Positions 29,901 to 37,278 of a stretch of DNA of 64,000 nt are shown here, piece by piece. The notes under the pieces were generated by a model that saw nothing but the letters and a program-made list of their open reading frames with translations, was not told the DNA's origin and searched no databases. The number at the start of each line of letters is the position of its first letter. Positions within the stretch are counted from its first letter, which is position 1. This stretch comes from Symbiodinium natans (lineage: Eukaryota > Sar > Dinophyceae > Suessiales > Symbiodiniaceae), in assembly GCA_905221605.1 (NCBI GenBank), contig CAJNDS010001191.1, forward strand, positions 710,644-774,643, given 5' to 3'. A program made the position numbers and the translations under genes.

Positions 29901-30240
29901 CAAAATTCTTATGGCTCTTTGGAAGAAGGGACATAGAGTTGGTTATAGGAGGTTGTGTCGTTTGAACGCATCTGGATGCAAGGTTGGAGCAATGAAACGT
30001 CCAATCAAAAGGGTGCAGACGATTGGCGCTAGAAAGGCCTTCGCGAAGATGTTCAATGTTTTTGGATCGTCTCAGCATGGCTCAGGAGTTGGCGGAAAAC
30101 CGATCATGAAGGTGGTAGGACCAAGGCTAGGTTTTCCAGCTGTACTCCAAGCACCAAATACTGATAGCACGTCGGGTGAAGGGAGCAGTCCCCAGGTACA
30201 TGGCAATGTTCATGTAGAGCACAATCGCCCTACGGTATGA
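23971..30240 (+). CDS. LTR element ORF1: giant WW-S1-MLLE-CCCH-SAM protein
   Basis: 2089 residues from ATG 23971 to TGA 30238-30240. Visible modules: WW domain at 128-153 (W128/W130, YYY, W150, P153); a long acidic, repetitive segment (about 155-550); S1-type RNA-binding fold at about 567-635 (VRCINGYGAFLDLGDLNVLI); a tryptophan-rich patch (about 650-680); a PABP C-terminal MLLE domain at about 700-765 with the hallmark KITGMLL at 725-731; three CCCH zinc fingers at C877-C885-C891-H895, C970-C978-C984-H988 and C1021-C1030-C1037-H1041; a SAM-like helical domain at about 1139-1196. A tandem VLPGQ.VAGQ motif lies near 1490, and the C terminus is basic. No catalytic pol motif is seen. By position it could be the structural (Gag-like) protein, with CCCH instead of CCHC knuckles. 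Function is inferred from domains only: RNA and poly(A)-complex binding is likely. Confidence 0.85.
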   Translation: MEVTVLRVLHKHGYQPSSSTSGRMVDQESQTDLIGEVLQAARRPLNKIKRDPSSSSQGGGSGHEQKGADSFEAAPAAGYAMGEEEILQMEAERLQQLSEEEDEMRQVSERDGFRKDEHLIKACDGTTWEWHLHEDGRQYYYCLDTQESKWTLPVVGEKMKSDEVVGSPSGNELEMEAALDSSSSTPKTESTRAFQGSVNSLGEKDFSSTIRDSGPRAGGDAPTSGSPDEEEIPGNRADIAGAQHLDRKGMGALSEGVAAVESVGPEEKIPNVEIGTVSAAEERVVDVVPVVQECGPGDLEDGGKRSCVATEEVSSFGAKIPAIQGEKEASGIAGDTEDLKNEAWSANDERVDAPDITWSAKEARVEVHMVLRSTGDCNNGAQVSAAADDGGSQVDALVQPEVSREERNSKGYTGADEAAVVNDGGNSPLVAMEPREPAVEESVPAVDDRLNCPAVEEDLPAAEGVTKDSNDGSTPRKGEVLPSGSSPEVDTERITADEAKPLAEKKGGPEVQEHKKDELVGLVEQDEQCDPKVKTKDAPGADDTEVVSEEHAKKVPRAGALESPGTHCYQEGDEIMGLVRCINGYGAFLDLGDLNVLIPAEGNNTCQFRFGDTVNGTVKLVEDDGTIILDTFLVLEEDVEDSSSTLRKWKPSGWSTWWTNSWYAGQWYQDSNGQWDWKQEEEQSDEELVVQELSSEEREERQLYGEKIYKALLENGNEEEAYVGKITGMLLGRPMEDLQECVADQAFLNAEARRAYGILQNDGWKPDGTGSTGLGKLTTFSRKQYHNALFELACRKRRFSRPVVGEAVATVLNQGEDEFWNALWLDTKLFLQELDGAVQSMSKKENRPMEAYMDPDQYKKAHMTPKTVLSPGYSKLCKFFNRGRCRNGDECSYEHRRYGEGWPGGGSTDPKNSQDADDEDGNIGDPPTEEGTVDEAQQEREDLAFRAKYNFGKGASKGEPTSGEPKGRLCLYYNQGGCKYGTTCRYLHNDDIALEGTWEPGKAWDNASRKSLRDAGFHNCCFDYYLRGRCRKGLNFCKYSHDEMSEERLSLLKHLVQVANQVRFEKERGWEITDRSTFQPPASGGAESSSSSAPKALQMTNVSQKDGEKGILDEAEADEQKNSVAASTSTQLQNPEEPIENWMARNAHLWVYTPHVSEVMITLGVTNVSDLQEFIFVEDLVDKGINKVTACKILQLVGDVRYRPGGPEKAVPSDASVRVQQSSGNKGTGRAAVRTLTQVREAEDSGAKTMPRGSYRELFDKVRYHDGWTLAQRSPLCVQKLRLVGVGMPPVNPPTKKYRSRSNPVRRGRPLLDKKQVRQVPRSRSQRRVQPAEVVEKPKPLELKPRGGLSYRFSRAWADVVDDDEQAEALVSYAASSSDSSEEETNAVQRLKEIFLQERDSQRTANRGNVPQSGSSGSNDGPKKSVHLGEGRDKASRGETRQEVTSQVFSLPQPSRRAERSQKRARDGSVMVGSLAVGSTDEVLPGQGVAGQVNVSESAQVLPGQEVAGQETAPEGAVQISGEETDQKEGEGGSNELRGDDAKILDGGPVRSDLQQLLVKGLLTRIYWKVAVGKLPVGQRDCQKGSNKMDRNLVISMSSEGASEQDENLALEDDADQSMGDGAMVVLVYDPRTLIQSPTTDWVMRRGLTDRSVWPAMAYMAQRICAEMVQVDEMNAQLGTGALLFQRRDQGHYSDLRHSFHDNPCLPAVGNYPLSVMGALLSPGLEGEFKNTDKFGTAMEAIAYDWSRSPGMEVHIELMARVAKMVHPFLNLGAQGSVMVSEFLWQRGRARLMEFLQAATCADQLEALWRRMDDDAEEEVDPSTAVLEVLGPEDAVLDQGNNESLIPIEDAGGETSGDTGGDGKAPEVSPEEETSSGSSRLADTRIFLWSVYSRVASNFSMQDRTTGKIFDSTKGYPGEGPNNDDNPSSKGNLPWISEDYLDEVVSKKMKRSSDMDGFVPGSEGPLEKVEVENVTASKILMALWKKGHRVGYRRLCRLNASGCKVGAMKRPIKRVQTIGARKAFAKMFNVFGSSQHGSGVGGKPIMKVVGPRLGFPAVLQAPNTDSTSGEGSSPQVHGNVHVEHNRPTV

Positions 30241-31513
30241 GGCAGAGCGCTTGGAGAAGAGGAAGAAGGGCTTCTGCTATTGGTTCGGCAAGGGGAAAGA
30301 TCGCTGCAAATTTGGTGACGACTGCAAATTCATCCATTCCGAAGATGATGTGGTGCTACATTCGTATTGGTGTAAATACTATGTGGCAGGGAGAGAATGT
30401 TTCGCTGGAAAGGATTGTGGGTTCTCGCATGATGCAACTGGTGTGAGGTGCGTCCAGTTTGCTCGGTCTGGGAAGTGTCGATTTGGTGACAGGTGTGTCT
30501 TCGAGCATGGTGTTCCGCTGGAAGAACAGAGGCCAAGGTCTCCAAGGACGCCCCCAAGGGATGGTCCAAGGAGAAAGTCTGGTGCAAATGGTGGAGAAAA
30601 GGAGATCTCTCCTGAACAGTTCGATGATGATGAGGAGGATTTTATGGTTTATGACGAAGAGACCAAGATGACGGAACTGTTGATGGAGGCGATTTCATTT
30701 CTGTCCGGTGGCAAGCCAGATTTGGCTCGAGCAGAGGCGGACCCATTGTTCAAGCTCCTGAAGTTCACTGGAGATGCTGACCAAATGGATCAAGAATGGG
30801 TTTCGTGGACCACTGAAATGTTGACCGTGCTGGAACTTCTCGAAGTAGTGAAGTCGTATGAGGTTTCGCTCGCGGAGGTGGAAGAATGGGTCAATGACCT
30901 GAGGATATGGTATGAGCGAGCCAATTTGGGAGAGGAAAAGGATTCCAAAAGAGGTAAAAAGAGGTCCCTAGAAAGGGAGTCCAGCAAGGATATTCCTGCC
31001 GAAAAAGGAGTGGTTGAGACTTCGGAGACGGAGGTTGCCGTTGAAGAAGAGAAGAAAAAGGTAAAAAAGAAGAGGAAAGCTGCAGCTATCGAAGATCCTT
31101 ACACTCTCATGGTTCCAAAGCCGAAGAAGATGCCGACGATCATTGAGAAGGGTGGATCAACATCCAATGTGGTGGCTTCTGCAGTGGAAAAATCCTCGAA
31201 GACGCGCACAAAGTCAAATGTCGGTGGAAAGACAAAGAAGAGGGAGAAAAGTCAGAGTCCCAAAAAAGAAGAGGTGGTAATGGTGCAAGATCCTGAGGAA
31301 AAGGATCGTCCATCTGATGCGGATGCACCAGGGTCTGCCACTGCGAATGAAGAGCTGGGTCAATCTTGCCAGGCGATTGAGGACGCAAAGAGAGAAGGAT
31401 TGGTATCCTCAATTCAAAGGGGCGTACAGGATCCTGTTCTTACAGTTTCGGACCTGGAGTATATTCTGCTGCAACTTCACCTCAAGATTGCCAACAATCG
31501 GAAAAAGAAGTGA
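30239..31513 (+). CDS. LTR element ORF2: triple CCCH zinc-finger protein in +1 frame
   Basis: Open frame of about 424 residues after the ORF1 stop, ending TGA 31511-31513. CCCH fingers counted from 30239: C13-C23-C29-H33, C45-C54-C60-H64, C71-C80-C86-H90. The first in-frame Met is residue 136, beyond all fingers, and an in-frame TAG at 30215-30217 closes the frame upstream, so no ATG can yield the zinc-finger part. The frame is +1 to ORF1; reading GTA, skipping T of TGA, then GAG joins them. Middle part helical and acidic; C-terminal third lysine-rich (KKVKKKRKAAA, nuclear-localisation-like). Alternatives: a recent indel or sequence error splitting one ORF of about 2500 residues. Confidence 0.75.
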   Translation, partial: EAERLEKRKKGFCYWFGKGKDRCKFGDDCKFIHSEDDVVLHSYWCKYYVAGRECFAGKDCGFSHDATGVRCVQFARSGKCRFGDRCVFEHGVPLEEQRPRSPRTPPRDGPRRKSGANGGEKEISPEQFDDDEEDFMVYDEETKMTELLMEAISFLSGGKPDLARAEADPLFKLLKFTGDADQMDQEWVSWTTEMLTVLELLEVVKSYEVSLAEVEEWVNDLRIWYERANLGEEKDSKRGKKRSLERESSKDIPAEKGVVETSETEVAVEEEKKKVKKKRKAAAIEDPYTLMVPKPKKMPTIIEKGGSTSNVVASAVEKSSKTRTKSNVGGKTKKREKSQSPKKEEVVMVQDPEEKDRPSDADAPGSATANEELGQSCQAIEDAKREGLVSSIQRGVQDPVLTVSDLEYILLQLHLKIANNRKKK

Positions 31514-31870
31514 TTGGATGGTAGGGATGAAGGGATAGTTTTTCTCTTTCTGGAGACAGGTGCGCTGGAACAGCCAATGTGCTGACAATGTGGTGGTTAC
31601 TATTAAGGGTATGGAAATCCCTGATAGTAGAAGTCAGTAGCTTTTCGCGTAGAGAAGACCACGGTTTGTGGTGAAGAAGGCCAAGGAGTCTTCAGTGATG
31701 AGAGGATCATGGTGAAAAGAGATTCTCTATGGGTAGTAGGTTAGCCAATGCGCTATAGTTCCGTCCTGGAAGACGTTAAACCACAACATGCATTTCAAGC
31801 AGCTGGCTGCTGCCTTAAAGGCAGTTTTTGGCCAAATGATCTGCACCTCCAATGTGTCCTAGGAAATCCT
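31514..31870 (+). other. LTR element 3' non-coding region
   Basis: About 360 bp between the ORF2 stop and the purine tract. Contains a potential hairpin CTGCCTTAAAGGCAG (31810-31824) and TCCTAGGAAATCCTAGGA (31857-31874), which reads as both inverted and direct TCCTAGGA copies just before the priming site. Possible packaging or priming signals; inference only. Confidence 0.5.
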
Positions 31871-31883
31871 AGGACAGGGGGAG
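31871..31883 (+). promoter_or_regulatory. Polypurine tract of the LTR element
   Basis: AGGACAGGGGGAG immediately before the first base of the 3' LTR: the expected place and composition for the plus-strand primer of an LTR retroelement. Confidence 0.75.
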
Positions 31884-32170
31884 TGCGGAGCTGCAATTGG
31901 TATTGTAGAAAGGAGTTGTTATTGGAAGTTGGAAGGGTTAATAAACCCGGGAATTATGTTTGGCTCAAGATGGGCTTGAACAGAAAGCCACAAGTTCAAA
32001 AAGTAGTGCCTGGGTTCTTAGGGTTTGGTAAGGGTGTGGATTCCTTCCCCCTTTCCTTCCCCCCTGGGTTGCTCTTATCCGTGTTCTTGTTTGTTTCTTG
32101 GTTCGATCTGGGGAATATAAGTTCAGGGCGATTAGGGGAGTTGATTTCCTTCCTTGGTTGTCCCCCCGTA
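31884..32170 (+). repeat. 3' LTR
   Basis: 287 bp, same start and end as the 5' LTR and three substitutions from it. Followed by CCCTA (32171-32175), the right target duplication. Also carries TTTGGCTCAAG (31959-31969). Confidence 0.92.
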
Positions 32171-32519
32171 CCCTACCCTGATGAATATGGTTACTGGGCT
32201 ACCAAGCTCTTGAACTGACATGAGCCATACCCTAAGGCTCCAAATAGCCCAAAGTAGGTACTGTTTACAGACTTTAGACCCCAATGGAGGTATTTCTTGT
32301 ATACTGTGAGCCCTAGGGATACTCGAAAGTCCTCAAAAAAGAGCTATAGACTGAAGACATAGGGATTGATGCTGTGGGGTGTAAGTTAAATTAGGTATAG
32401 GTACACAGTTATTGTAAACGCTTGCGCGCGCCGCCTCGGCAGCCGGGCCGGCCAGGACAGGAAAGGAGGAGGAAAGAGGGTTTCGCAAAACAAGGGGAGG
32501 AAGGGCAGCGAGGTCAAAG

Positions 32520-32520
<1 letters not shown>

Positions 32521-32556
<36 letters not shown>
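32521..32556 (+). repeat. Poly-G tract (36 G)
   Basis: Uninterrupted run of 36 G followed by further G-rich sequence to about 32694. Glycine-rich frames here are artefacts; homopolymer length may be an assembly estimate. Confidence 0.9.
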
Positions 32557-32557
<1 letters not shown>

Positions 32558-32906
32558 GGGGGGTTTTGAGGAATTTCCCTGTAGGAGCCACCGAGAGACA
32601 GGACCCTCCACGGCGTCGGTTTGCAGCTCCTCCAAGCGATTGGGGGGGGGTCCCACAGGGCGGGGGTCCCACAGGGCGGGGGGGGGGGGGGGGGTGGCCA
32701 GAAAATTTTGCATGGGGGGAAGGGTTGGGTTAGGGGGAAGGAGGAGACAAGAGATGAGGATTACAAAGAAAATTGGCTGCTCATCGATTTCAAATCAATT
32801 CTCTGCCTTATGACTCCAATGTTGCCCGGAAACCCTACACCCTAAACCCAACGCCCTAAAACCTAAACCACTTGACACTTGCACGTAGAGTTTAGGTGCT
32901 GGTCTC

Positions 32907-33052
32907 GGGTTTAGGGTTAGGGTTTAGGGTTTAGGGTTTAGGGTTTAGGGTTTAGGGTTTAGGGTTTAGGGTTTAGGGTTTAGGGTTTAGGGTTTAGGGT
33001 TTAGGGTTTAGGGTTTAGGGTTTAGGGTTTAGGGTTTAGGGTTTAGGGCTAG
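32907..33052 (+). repeat. Long TTTAGGG array
   Basis: About 20 nearly perfect heptamers. Confidence 0.97.
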
Positions 33053-33102
33053 GGTCTAGGGGTTCGGGCCCCCACTTCCTTCTTCGAGCACGAAATTAGC
33101 TA

Positions 33103-33215
33103 TGGCAACCGAAGCCTCGAAGCCTCGGAAAGGTCATGGCCCTGGCCCTTACCGAAATAACTGGCAAGCTCCTTCGGATCTACGCCTTCAGCAGCTTGCG
33201 CAAGCAATTTGGGGC
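33103..33215 (+). CDS. Copy 2 exon F', unknown protein
   Basis: Frame reads VMALALTEITGKLLRIYAFS then SLRKQFG, matching copy 1 exon F (AITHMTSKLLKIYAFNRRG). It is shorter than F; the remainder may lie in other exons. A T-run and poly-G follow (33246-33292). Confidence 0.55.
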
Positions 33216-33921
33216 TTTGCTGTTGGGTTTTGGTTTGGGGTTCAGTTTTTTTTTTTTTTTTTGGGGTGGGGGGGGGGGGGGGGGGGGGGGGGAAAATCTC
33301 AATTTATCACCTGCCTGCCTGGTGTTCGCAGCTATGAGAAGTTTCCACAAAACCGTAAAACCTTAGACCCTTAAACCCTCAACTCTCAGCGCCCCATTTT
33401 CGATTCTTAGCAAGCCCTGAGTAATGTCGTCTGCATATCATACAGACCCTTCTAAGGACAGCCCACACCGGAGGAACTCCACTCCCAGAATACTGACAAG
33501 CCAGGGAGCACTAAAGTCTAACACAGGGGCTGCATGCCCCTGAACCCTAAACCCTAACCCCTAAACCCTACAGGGTTATCTCCCAATATCCTGGATCTAC
33601 TCAGATTGTACCTCAGGTGCCTTCGATGCTGGGGTCACGCCAAATCCAGCACAATGCCGAGGTCCGAGACCAAGCCGTCAGGGTGAGGGTTTAGGGCTTA
33701 GAGTTTAGAGTTTTTGGGTTTAGGGTTTAGGGTTTTAGGGTCTAGGGATTGTGATCTCGATTGCAGTCGCATTGAACGTCCCGGGACTTGTGCATATGTT
33801 TTTTTGCTCTTGGAGGGGGCAGGGGTTATCGCTGACCTCCCCCTAGCAGTAACGCTCGCAACACGGGAGCCGTGCAATCTGCTGCAGCAGAGGCTAATCT
33901 GACCTTAGGGGCGCTTTTGCC

Positions 33922-34030
33922 CAGAGGCTCCAAAACCCCTTAATTCAGGAATGTACCTTAAATCATATATATTAGGGTTCCTACTATAATTTACGGTATA
34001 TTGCCTTATTCAGGGGTTTTGGAGTCTCTG
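33922..34030. mobile_element. Foldback family 2, second copy
   Basis: CAGAGGCTCCAAAACCCCTT to AGGGGTTTTGGAGTCTCTGG with the TAGGGTTCCTACTATAATTT core. Confidence 0.85.
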
Positions 34031-34140
34031 GGTGAATATCACCTGCTGCAGACGTGCTCTGACAGGAGAAGCGGGGAGAGTGTTGTTTGGCGGCTGAAGT
34101 TGCTTATAGGCTCATCTTGCCTAGTCGCCAGCTCCTGCAG

Positions 34141-34278
34141 GCTATGTGTCTGGTTCTGCATCGAACCCACCGCTCGACTTCTATCAATTCCCCCGCCTAC
34201 TTGGAGACGTGTCCGTCTTGAAGAAGGAGGTGGTGGGCAATCCCATGTACGCCCGTGCCCAAGTTGGTGGCAGGTCAG
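34141..34278 (+). CDS. Copy 2 exon G'H', unknown protein
   Basis: After CTCCTGCAG: NPPLDFYQFPRLLGDVSVLK then KEVVGNPMYARAQVGG. One continuous exon where copy 1 carries G and H separated by 897 bp. The match to copy 1 MDFRNFPELHGDISAIQKE plus VVGNPMY is the clearest in the window. Confidence 0.65.
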
Positions 34279-34290
34279 GTCACTGCAGGC

Positions 34291-34430
34291 AGCCACACGG
34301 CCTTCCAGTACTCACATGTTGCGTTCGCTCAGGACACGTCTGCCGTGCTGCTGGCTTTGTGTGCTCTCTCAGCGACGAAAAGTCAGGTGGAGACCTTGAT
34401 CACAAAACTTGCTGAAGGCCGGCATCATCC
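34291..34430 (+). CDS. Possible next copy 2 exon
   Basis: Frame reads TAFQYSHVAFAQDTSAVLLA then LCALSATKSQVETLITKLAE. Distant resemblance to the copy 1 island at 7832. The splice structure relative to G'H' is unclear because the frame differs. Confidence 0.4.
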
Positions 34431-34902
34431 CAAGAATAAACTCAAGAGACCATCGCATCAGGGGCCATGTTCGTCGGTGTCCAAGGTATAGTTGCAAGCC
34501 GCCAAGTCACATGGAGATAGCTTGAAGGCTTCATGTGCGACTGTGGTGGGATGGGCCCACAAAAGGCGTGAAAGCACATCCCTGTCACATTTTCACAGCA
34601 CCAGGCAATTCACGTGCCCGAATGTGCCGCGGACCTAATTAGGTGAGGGAGCGATTCGGCACGTTGAGCGACGTGCAGAACCCTTTGATCTTGGGATGTT
34701 CTCGGCGAGTCCCTGACAAATCCGCAGACCACACGAGGAGGTCTGGGTAAAAGCGTGATTGCGACTAAAAACCCTCTGTGCTGTTTTTTTAGCACTGAAA
34801 TCGACGGTTTCGGGCCCCTCCATTCCATTTTACCCCAAGCCCAAAGTAGGCGCAGACACACCCCCAAAACCCCTGGCCCTGTCCGCCCCCTGCCCCTGCC
34901 CG

Positions 34903-35015
34903 CCCCCCCCCCCCACCCCGCCCCCCCGCCCCCCACCCCCCCTCCCCCCCCCCCCCCCCCCCCCCCCCCCGCCCCCCCCCCCGCCCCCCCGGCCCCCCCC
35001 CCCCCCCCTCCCCCC
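34903..35015 (+). repeat. Poly-C-rich tract
   Basis: About 110 bp nearly all C. Proline-rich and, on the other strand, glycine-rich frames are artefacts. Confidence 0.9.
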
Positions 35016-35048
35016 AGCGAAAGCTACTCCATTTGCATCCCAAATCTT

Positions 35049-35169
35049 GTGATGTTCCCGCTCTAGCAGCTCCTTCTCCTTCATAGGGATTGTAGTAGGG
35101 GTACTAGAATCCGGACTGTTGCAAAAATTCTATAGGACAATTAAGGACTGCTCGTATACGGAAGAACAT
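35049..35169. mobile_element. Foldback family 1, diverged copy
   Basis: TGTGATGTTCCCGCTCTAGC, AGCTCCTT, CATAGGGATTGTAGTAGGGG, TTAAGGACTGCTCGTATACG and GGAAGAACAT parallel the copy at 38491-38598. Confidence 0.5.
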
Positions 35170-35559
35170 ACTCGGATCTTTACTAGGCAGGACAGGACAT
35201 GTGGATGTCTTATGTTTGCGCTCATTGGGTTTGAGAGTGCCTTCTTCGGGAAATGTGTTCAGAGGGCTTGAAGGGCCTAAACCCTGGCCCTAAACCCTAC
35301 ACCCTACACCCTAAACCCTAAACCCTACTAAACTGGACAAGTAACCTCGACAGAAGCCCGGCAGTTGCCCTCTGGCCTAAACCTTCACCTCCACTCGGGG
35401 TTTAGGGTTATAGGGTTTAGGGTTTCGGGTCTACGGTTTACGGTTTGCGGTTTAGGGTTTAGGGTTTAGGGCTTAGGGTTTAGGGTTTAGGGTTAGTGGC
35501 AACGACCCCCAAAGTTTTGAACCCACCCAACCCCAAACCCCCACAGACCCCAAACTCTC

Positions 35560-35693
35560 GGGAGCTCGGTAGAGGCTCGATTCTGTCCAAATCGGAGCGA
35601 GACGAAGTTCTCGTTCGAGCCTTCCGCGGAGAGGACTGGGCTGGGGAAGGGCGCCCCGGTTTCCCAGAAGCTGCTATGGTAGGAAGCCGATAA
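35560..35693 (+). CDS. Exon-like island
   Basis: Frame reads RELGRGSILSKSERDEVLVR then AFRGEDWAGEGRPGFPEAAM and a stop. The minus strand is also open across it, so confidence is limited. Confidence 0.3.
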
Positions 35694-35845
35694 GGCCCTA
35701 GGCTCCAATCCCTCAACCCCAAAAATCCACGGCAAGGAAGGTCGGGCGCGTGTTTTCGGGGGACATTCCCATCTTCAACAACCAGCAGCACCACGCATGT
35801 TGATCATCTCTTCATTTCTAAGCCGCACCCTTTTCTTACCCCCCC

Positions 35846-36060
35846 AAACCCTAAACCCTGAATCCCAAATGCTAAACGCAAAGCCCTAAACCCTGAATCC
35901 TAAATGCTAAACGCAAAGCCCTAAACCCTAACCCTAAACCCTATACCCTATACCCTATACCCTATAAACCCTAAACCCTAGAAGCCCTAAACCCTAAACC
36001 CTAAACCCTAGAAGCCCTAAACCCTAAACCCTTAAACCCTAGAAGCCCTAAACCCTAAAC
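35846..36060 (-). repeat. Higher-order heptamer variants
   Basis: Two copies of CCCTAAACCCTGAATCC followed by (C)AAATGCTAAACGCAAAG, then CCCTATA units, then three copies of CTAGAAGCCCTAAACC. Local amplification of mutated CCCTAAA units. Confidence 0.8.
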
Positions 36061-36167
36061 TCGTCTTCCTTGAGCCTTCTCCTGGCAGCAGGCTTTGCAT
36101 GGGCTGTTGAGCCGCTTCCTGGAGGGGCAGCTTGGCCCTTCTTGAGGGCTTGTCTTGGGGTTTAGGG

Positions 36168-36275
36168 TTTGGGGTTTAGGGTTTGGGGTTTAGGGTTTAG
36201 GGTTTAGGGTTTAGGGTTTAGGGTTTAGGGTTTAGGGTTTAGGGATTTAGGGATTTAGGGATTTAGGGTTTAGGG
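36168..36275 (+). repeat. TTTAGGG array with GATTTAGG variants
   Basis: About fourteen heptamers, ending in three octamer-like GGATTTAG units. Confidence 0.93.
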
Positions 36276-36376
36276 TTCTTAGCATGGCATTCAGGAATCA
36301 GCTTCCCTTGTATGTTGTGTAGGGCCCATTGGCCCATGGGCTTGCACAGTGTACTGGGCTTGCTTGCATGGCCTAT

Positions 36377-36500
36377 ATCCCAGACCCCCGGGAGGATCCA
36401 AAAAGTAGATCCCCTTAAGGGTTCCTAAAAATGACCCAATAGTAGTATAGTGTACTATTTGGGGGTTCTACATTTTGGATCCTCCCAGGGGTCTGGGATA
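36377..36500. mobile_element. Foldback element with long terminal inverted repeats
   Basis: Left TATCCCAGACCCCCGGGAGG then ATCCAAAAAGTAG; right CTACATTTTGGATCC then TCCCAGGGGTCTGGGATA. About 33 bp inverted termini with two mismatches. Single copy in the window. Confidence 0.75.
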
Positions 36501-36641
36501 AAGGATAGAAAGGATGCTCTCCCGCTCCCGGGTCGCAGATGTTCTGCTTCTGATGGTGTGGTGCACCCTCCACCCTAAACCCGACACCCTAAACCCTAAA
36601 CCCTCAACCCTAAACCCTAGGGCTTAGGGTTTCGGGTTTAG

Positions 36642-36893
36642 GTGCTCTCGAACATGTCCGGCTGGTGTATTTTGCACTCCGAGCTGTTGTCGAATACTTA
36701 TAAATGCTTCAGTTTACCATTTCTGGATGGAGAAGGCGCTGTAATGCGCAAGAGAATCTTGTCAAGGTTCCGTCATACCTTTCCAAACAACTTCCGCCGG
36801 TCTTCTCTCTGCGGATATTACTCTTGCTTTGACATCCGAGGAAGGTCGTGCCCAGTAAGTCCGTGTGAGGATCGCGACTTCGTGCTTTTGTAG
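36642..36893 (+). CDS. Open frame of 83 codons, unknown
   Basis: Cysteine-containing frame (CGYYSCFDIRGRSCPVSPCE near the end). No family recognised and no splice context; the minus strand is partly open too. Confidence 0.2.
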   Translation: MLSNMSGWCILHSELLSNTYKCFSLPFLDGEGAVMRKRILSRFRHTFPNNFRRSSLCGYYSCFDIRGRSCPVSPCEDRDFVLL

Positions 36894-36947
36894 CTCCCAT
36901 AGACTCCTATAGAGACCCCAGCAAAACTTTCAGGCCCCGCAACTCAG

Positions 36948-37103
36948 ATGTTGCAGTTCGAGGTTTGGATAGCGCTCGCAGATGGCAAGTGGAGTCTATG
37001 GGCGGACAACAGGCTTGAAGCCTTTTTGTTTTTCCCACGGCTTCTGGAGGTGGATTTGATGCCCAGTGCAAGGGTATACAATACAGAAGATATGAGGTTG
37101 TAA
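36948..37103 (+). CDS. Short ORF or terminal exon, 51 codons
   Basis: ATG 36948 to TAA 37101-37103: MLQFEVWIALADGKWSLWAD then NRLEAFLFFPRLLEVDLMPS. Well-balanced composition, no heptamers inside. Product unknown. Confidence 0.4.
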   Translation: MLQFEVWIALADGKWSLWADNRLEAFLFFPRLLEVDLMPSARVYNTEDMRL

Positions 37104-37278
37104 AGCCTCAACCCTAAACCCTAGTGGTGGTCAGTCAAATCGTGCCTCATTCCTGTCTCAAGTAACCAGTTCGGCTTGCAGCTCCAACAGCAGCAGGGCA
37201 CAACACTGCACAAAAACAGTGCGGCAGTTGAGTGACCTTTCTGCTTCTGCACTGCTGTCCCTGAGTCACAAGATAGAG

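Larger units (their letters stand above)
23330..32170 (+). mobile_element. Complete LTR element without a recognisable pol
   Basis: 8841 bp element bounded by 287 bp direct repeats (23330-23616 and 31884-32170) that differ at three positions by eye, flanked by CCCTA on both sides (5 bp target duplication). LTR ends are TGCGG and CCGTA, an imperfect short inverted repeat rather than TG...CA. A purine tract precedes the 3' LTR. Internal ORFs: a 92-codon ORF0, a 2089-residue ORF1 and an about 424-residue ORF2. I find no reverse transcriptase (no Y.DD or F.DD box), RNase H, integrase (HHCC/DDE) or aspartic protease signature, so mobilisation would need an autonomous partner. Intact frames and near-identical LTRs indicate recent insertion. 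Confidence 0.9.

Noticed and set aside
24329-30078. Many minus-strand and alternate-frame ORFs across the LTR element
   Set aside because: Shadows of ORF1; none shows RT, integrase or other domains. I looked specifically for pol motifs there and found none.
32422-32845. Glycine-rich frames
   Set aside because: Poly-G tract artefacts.
34755-35084. Proline-rich frames and minus-strand glycine-rich frames
   Set aside because: Direct translation of a poly-C tract.
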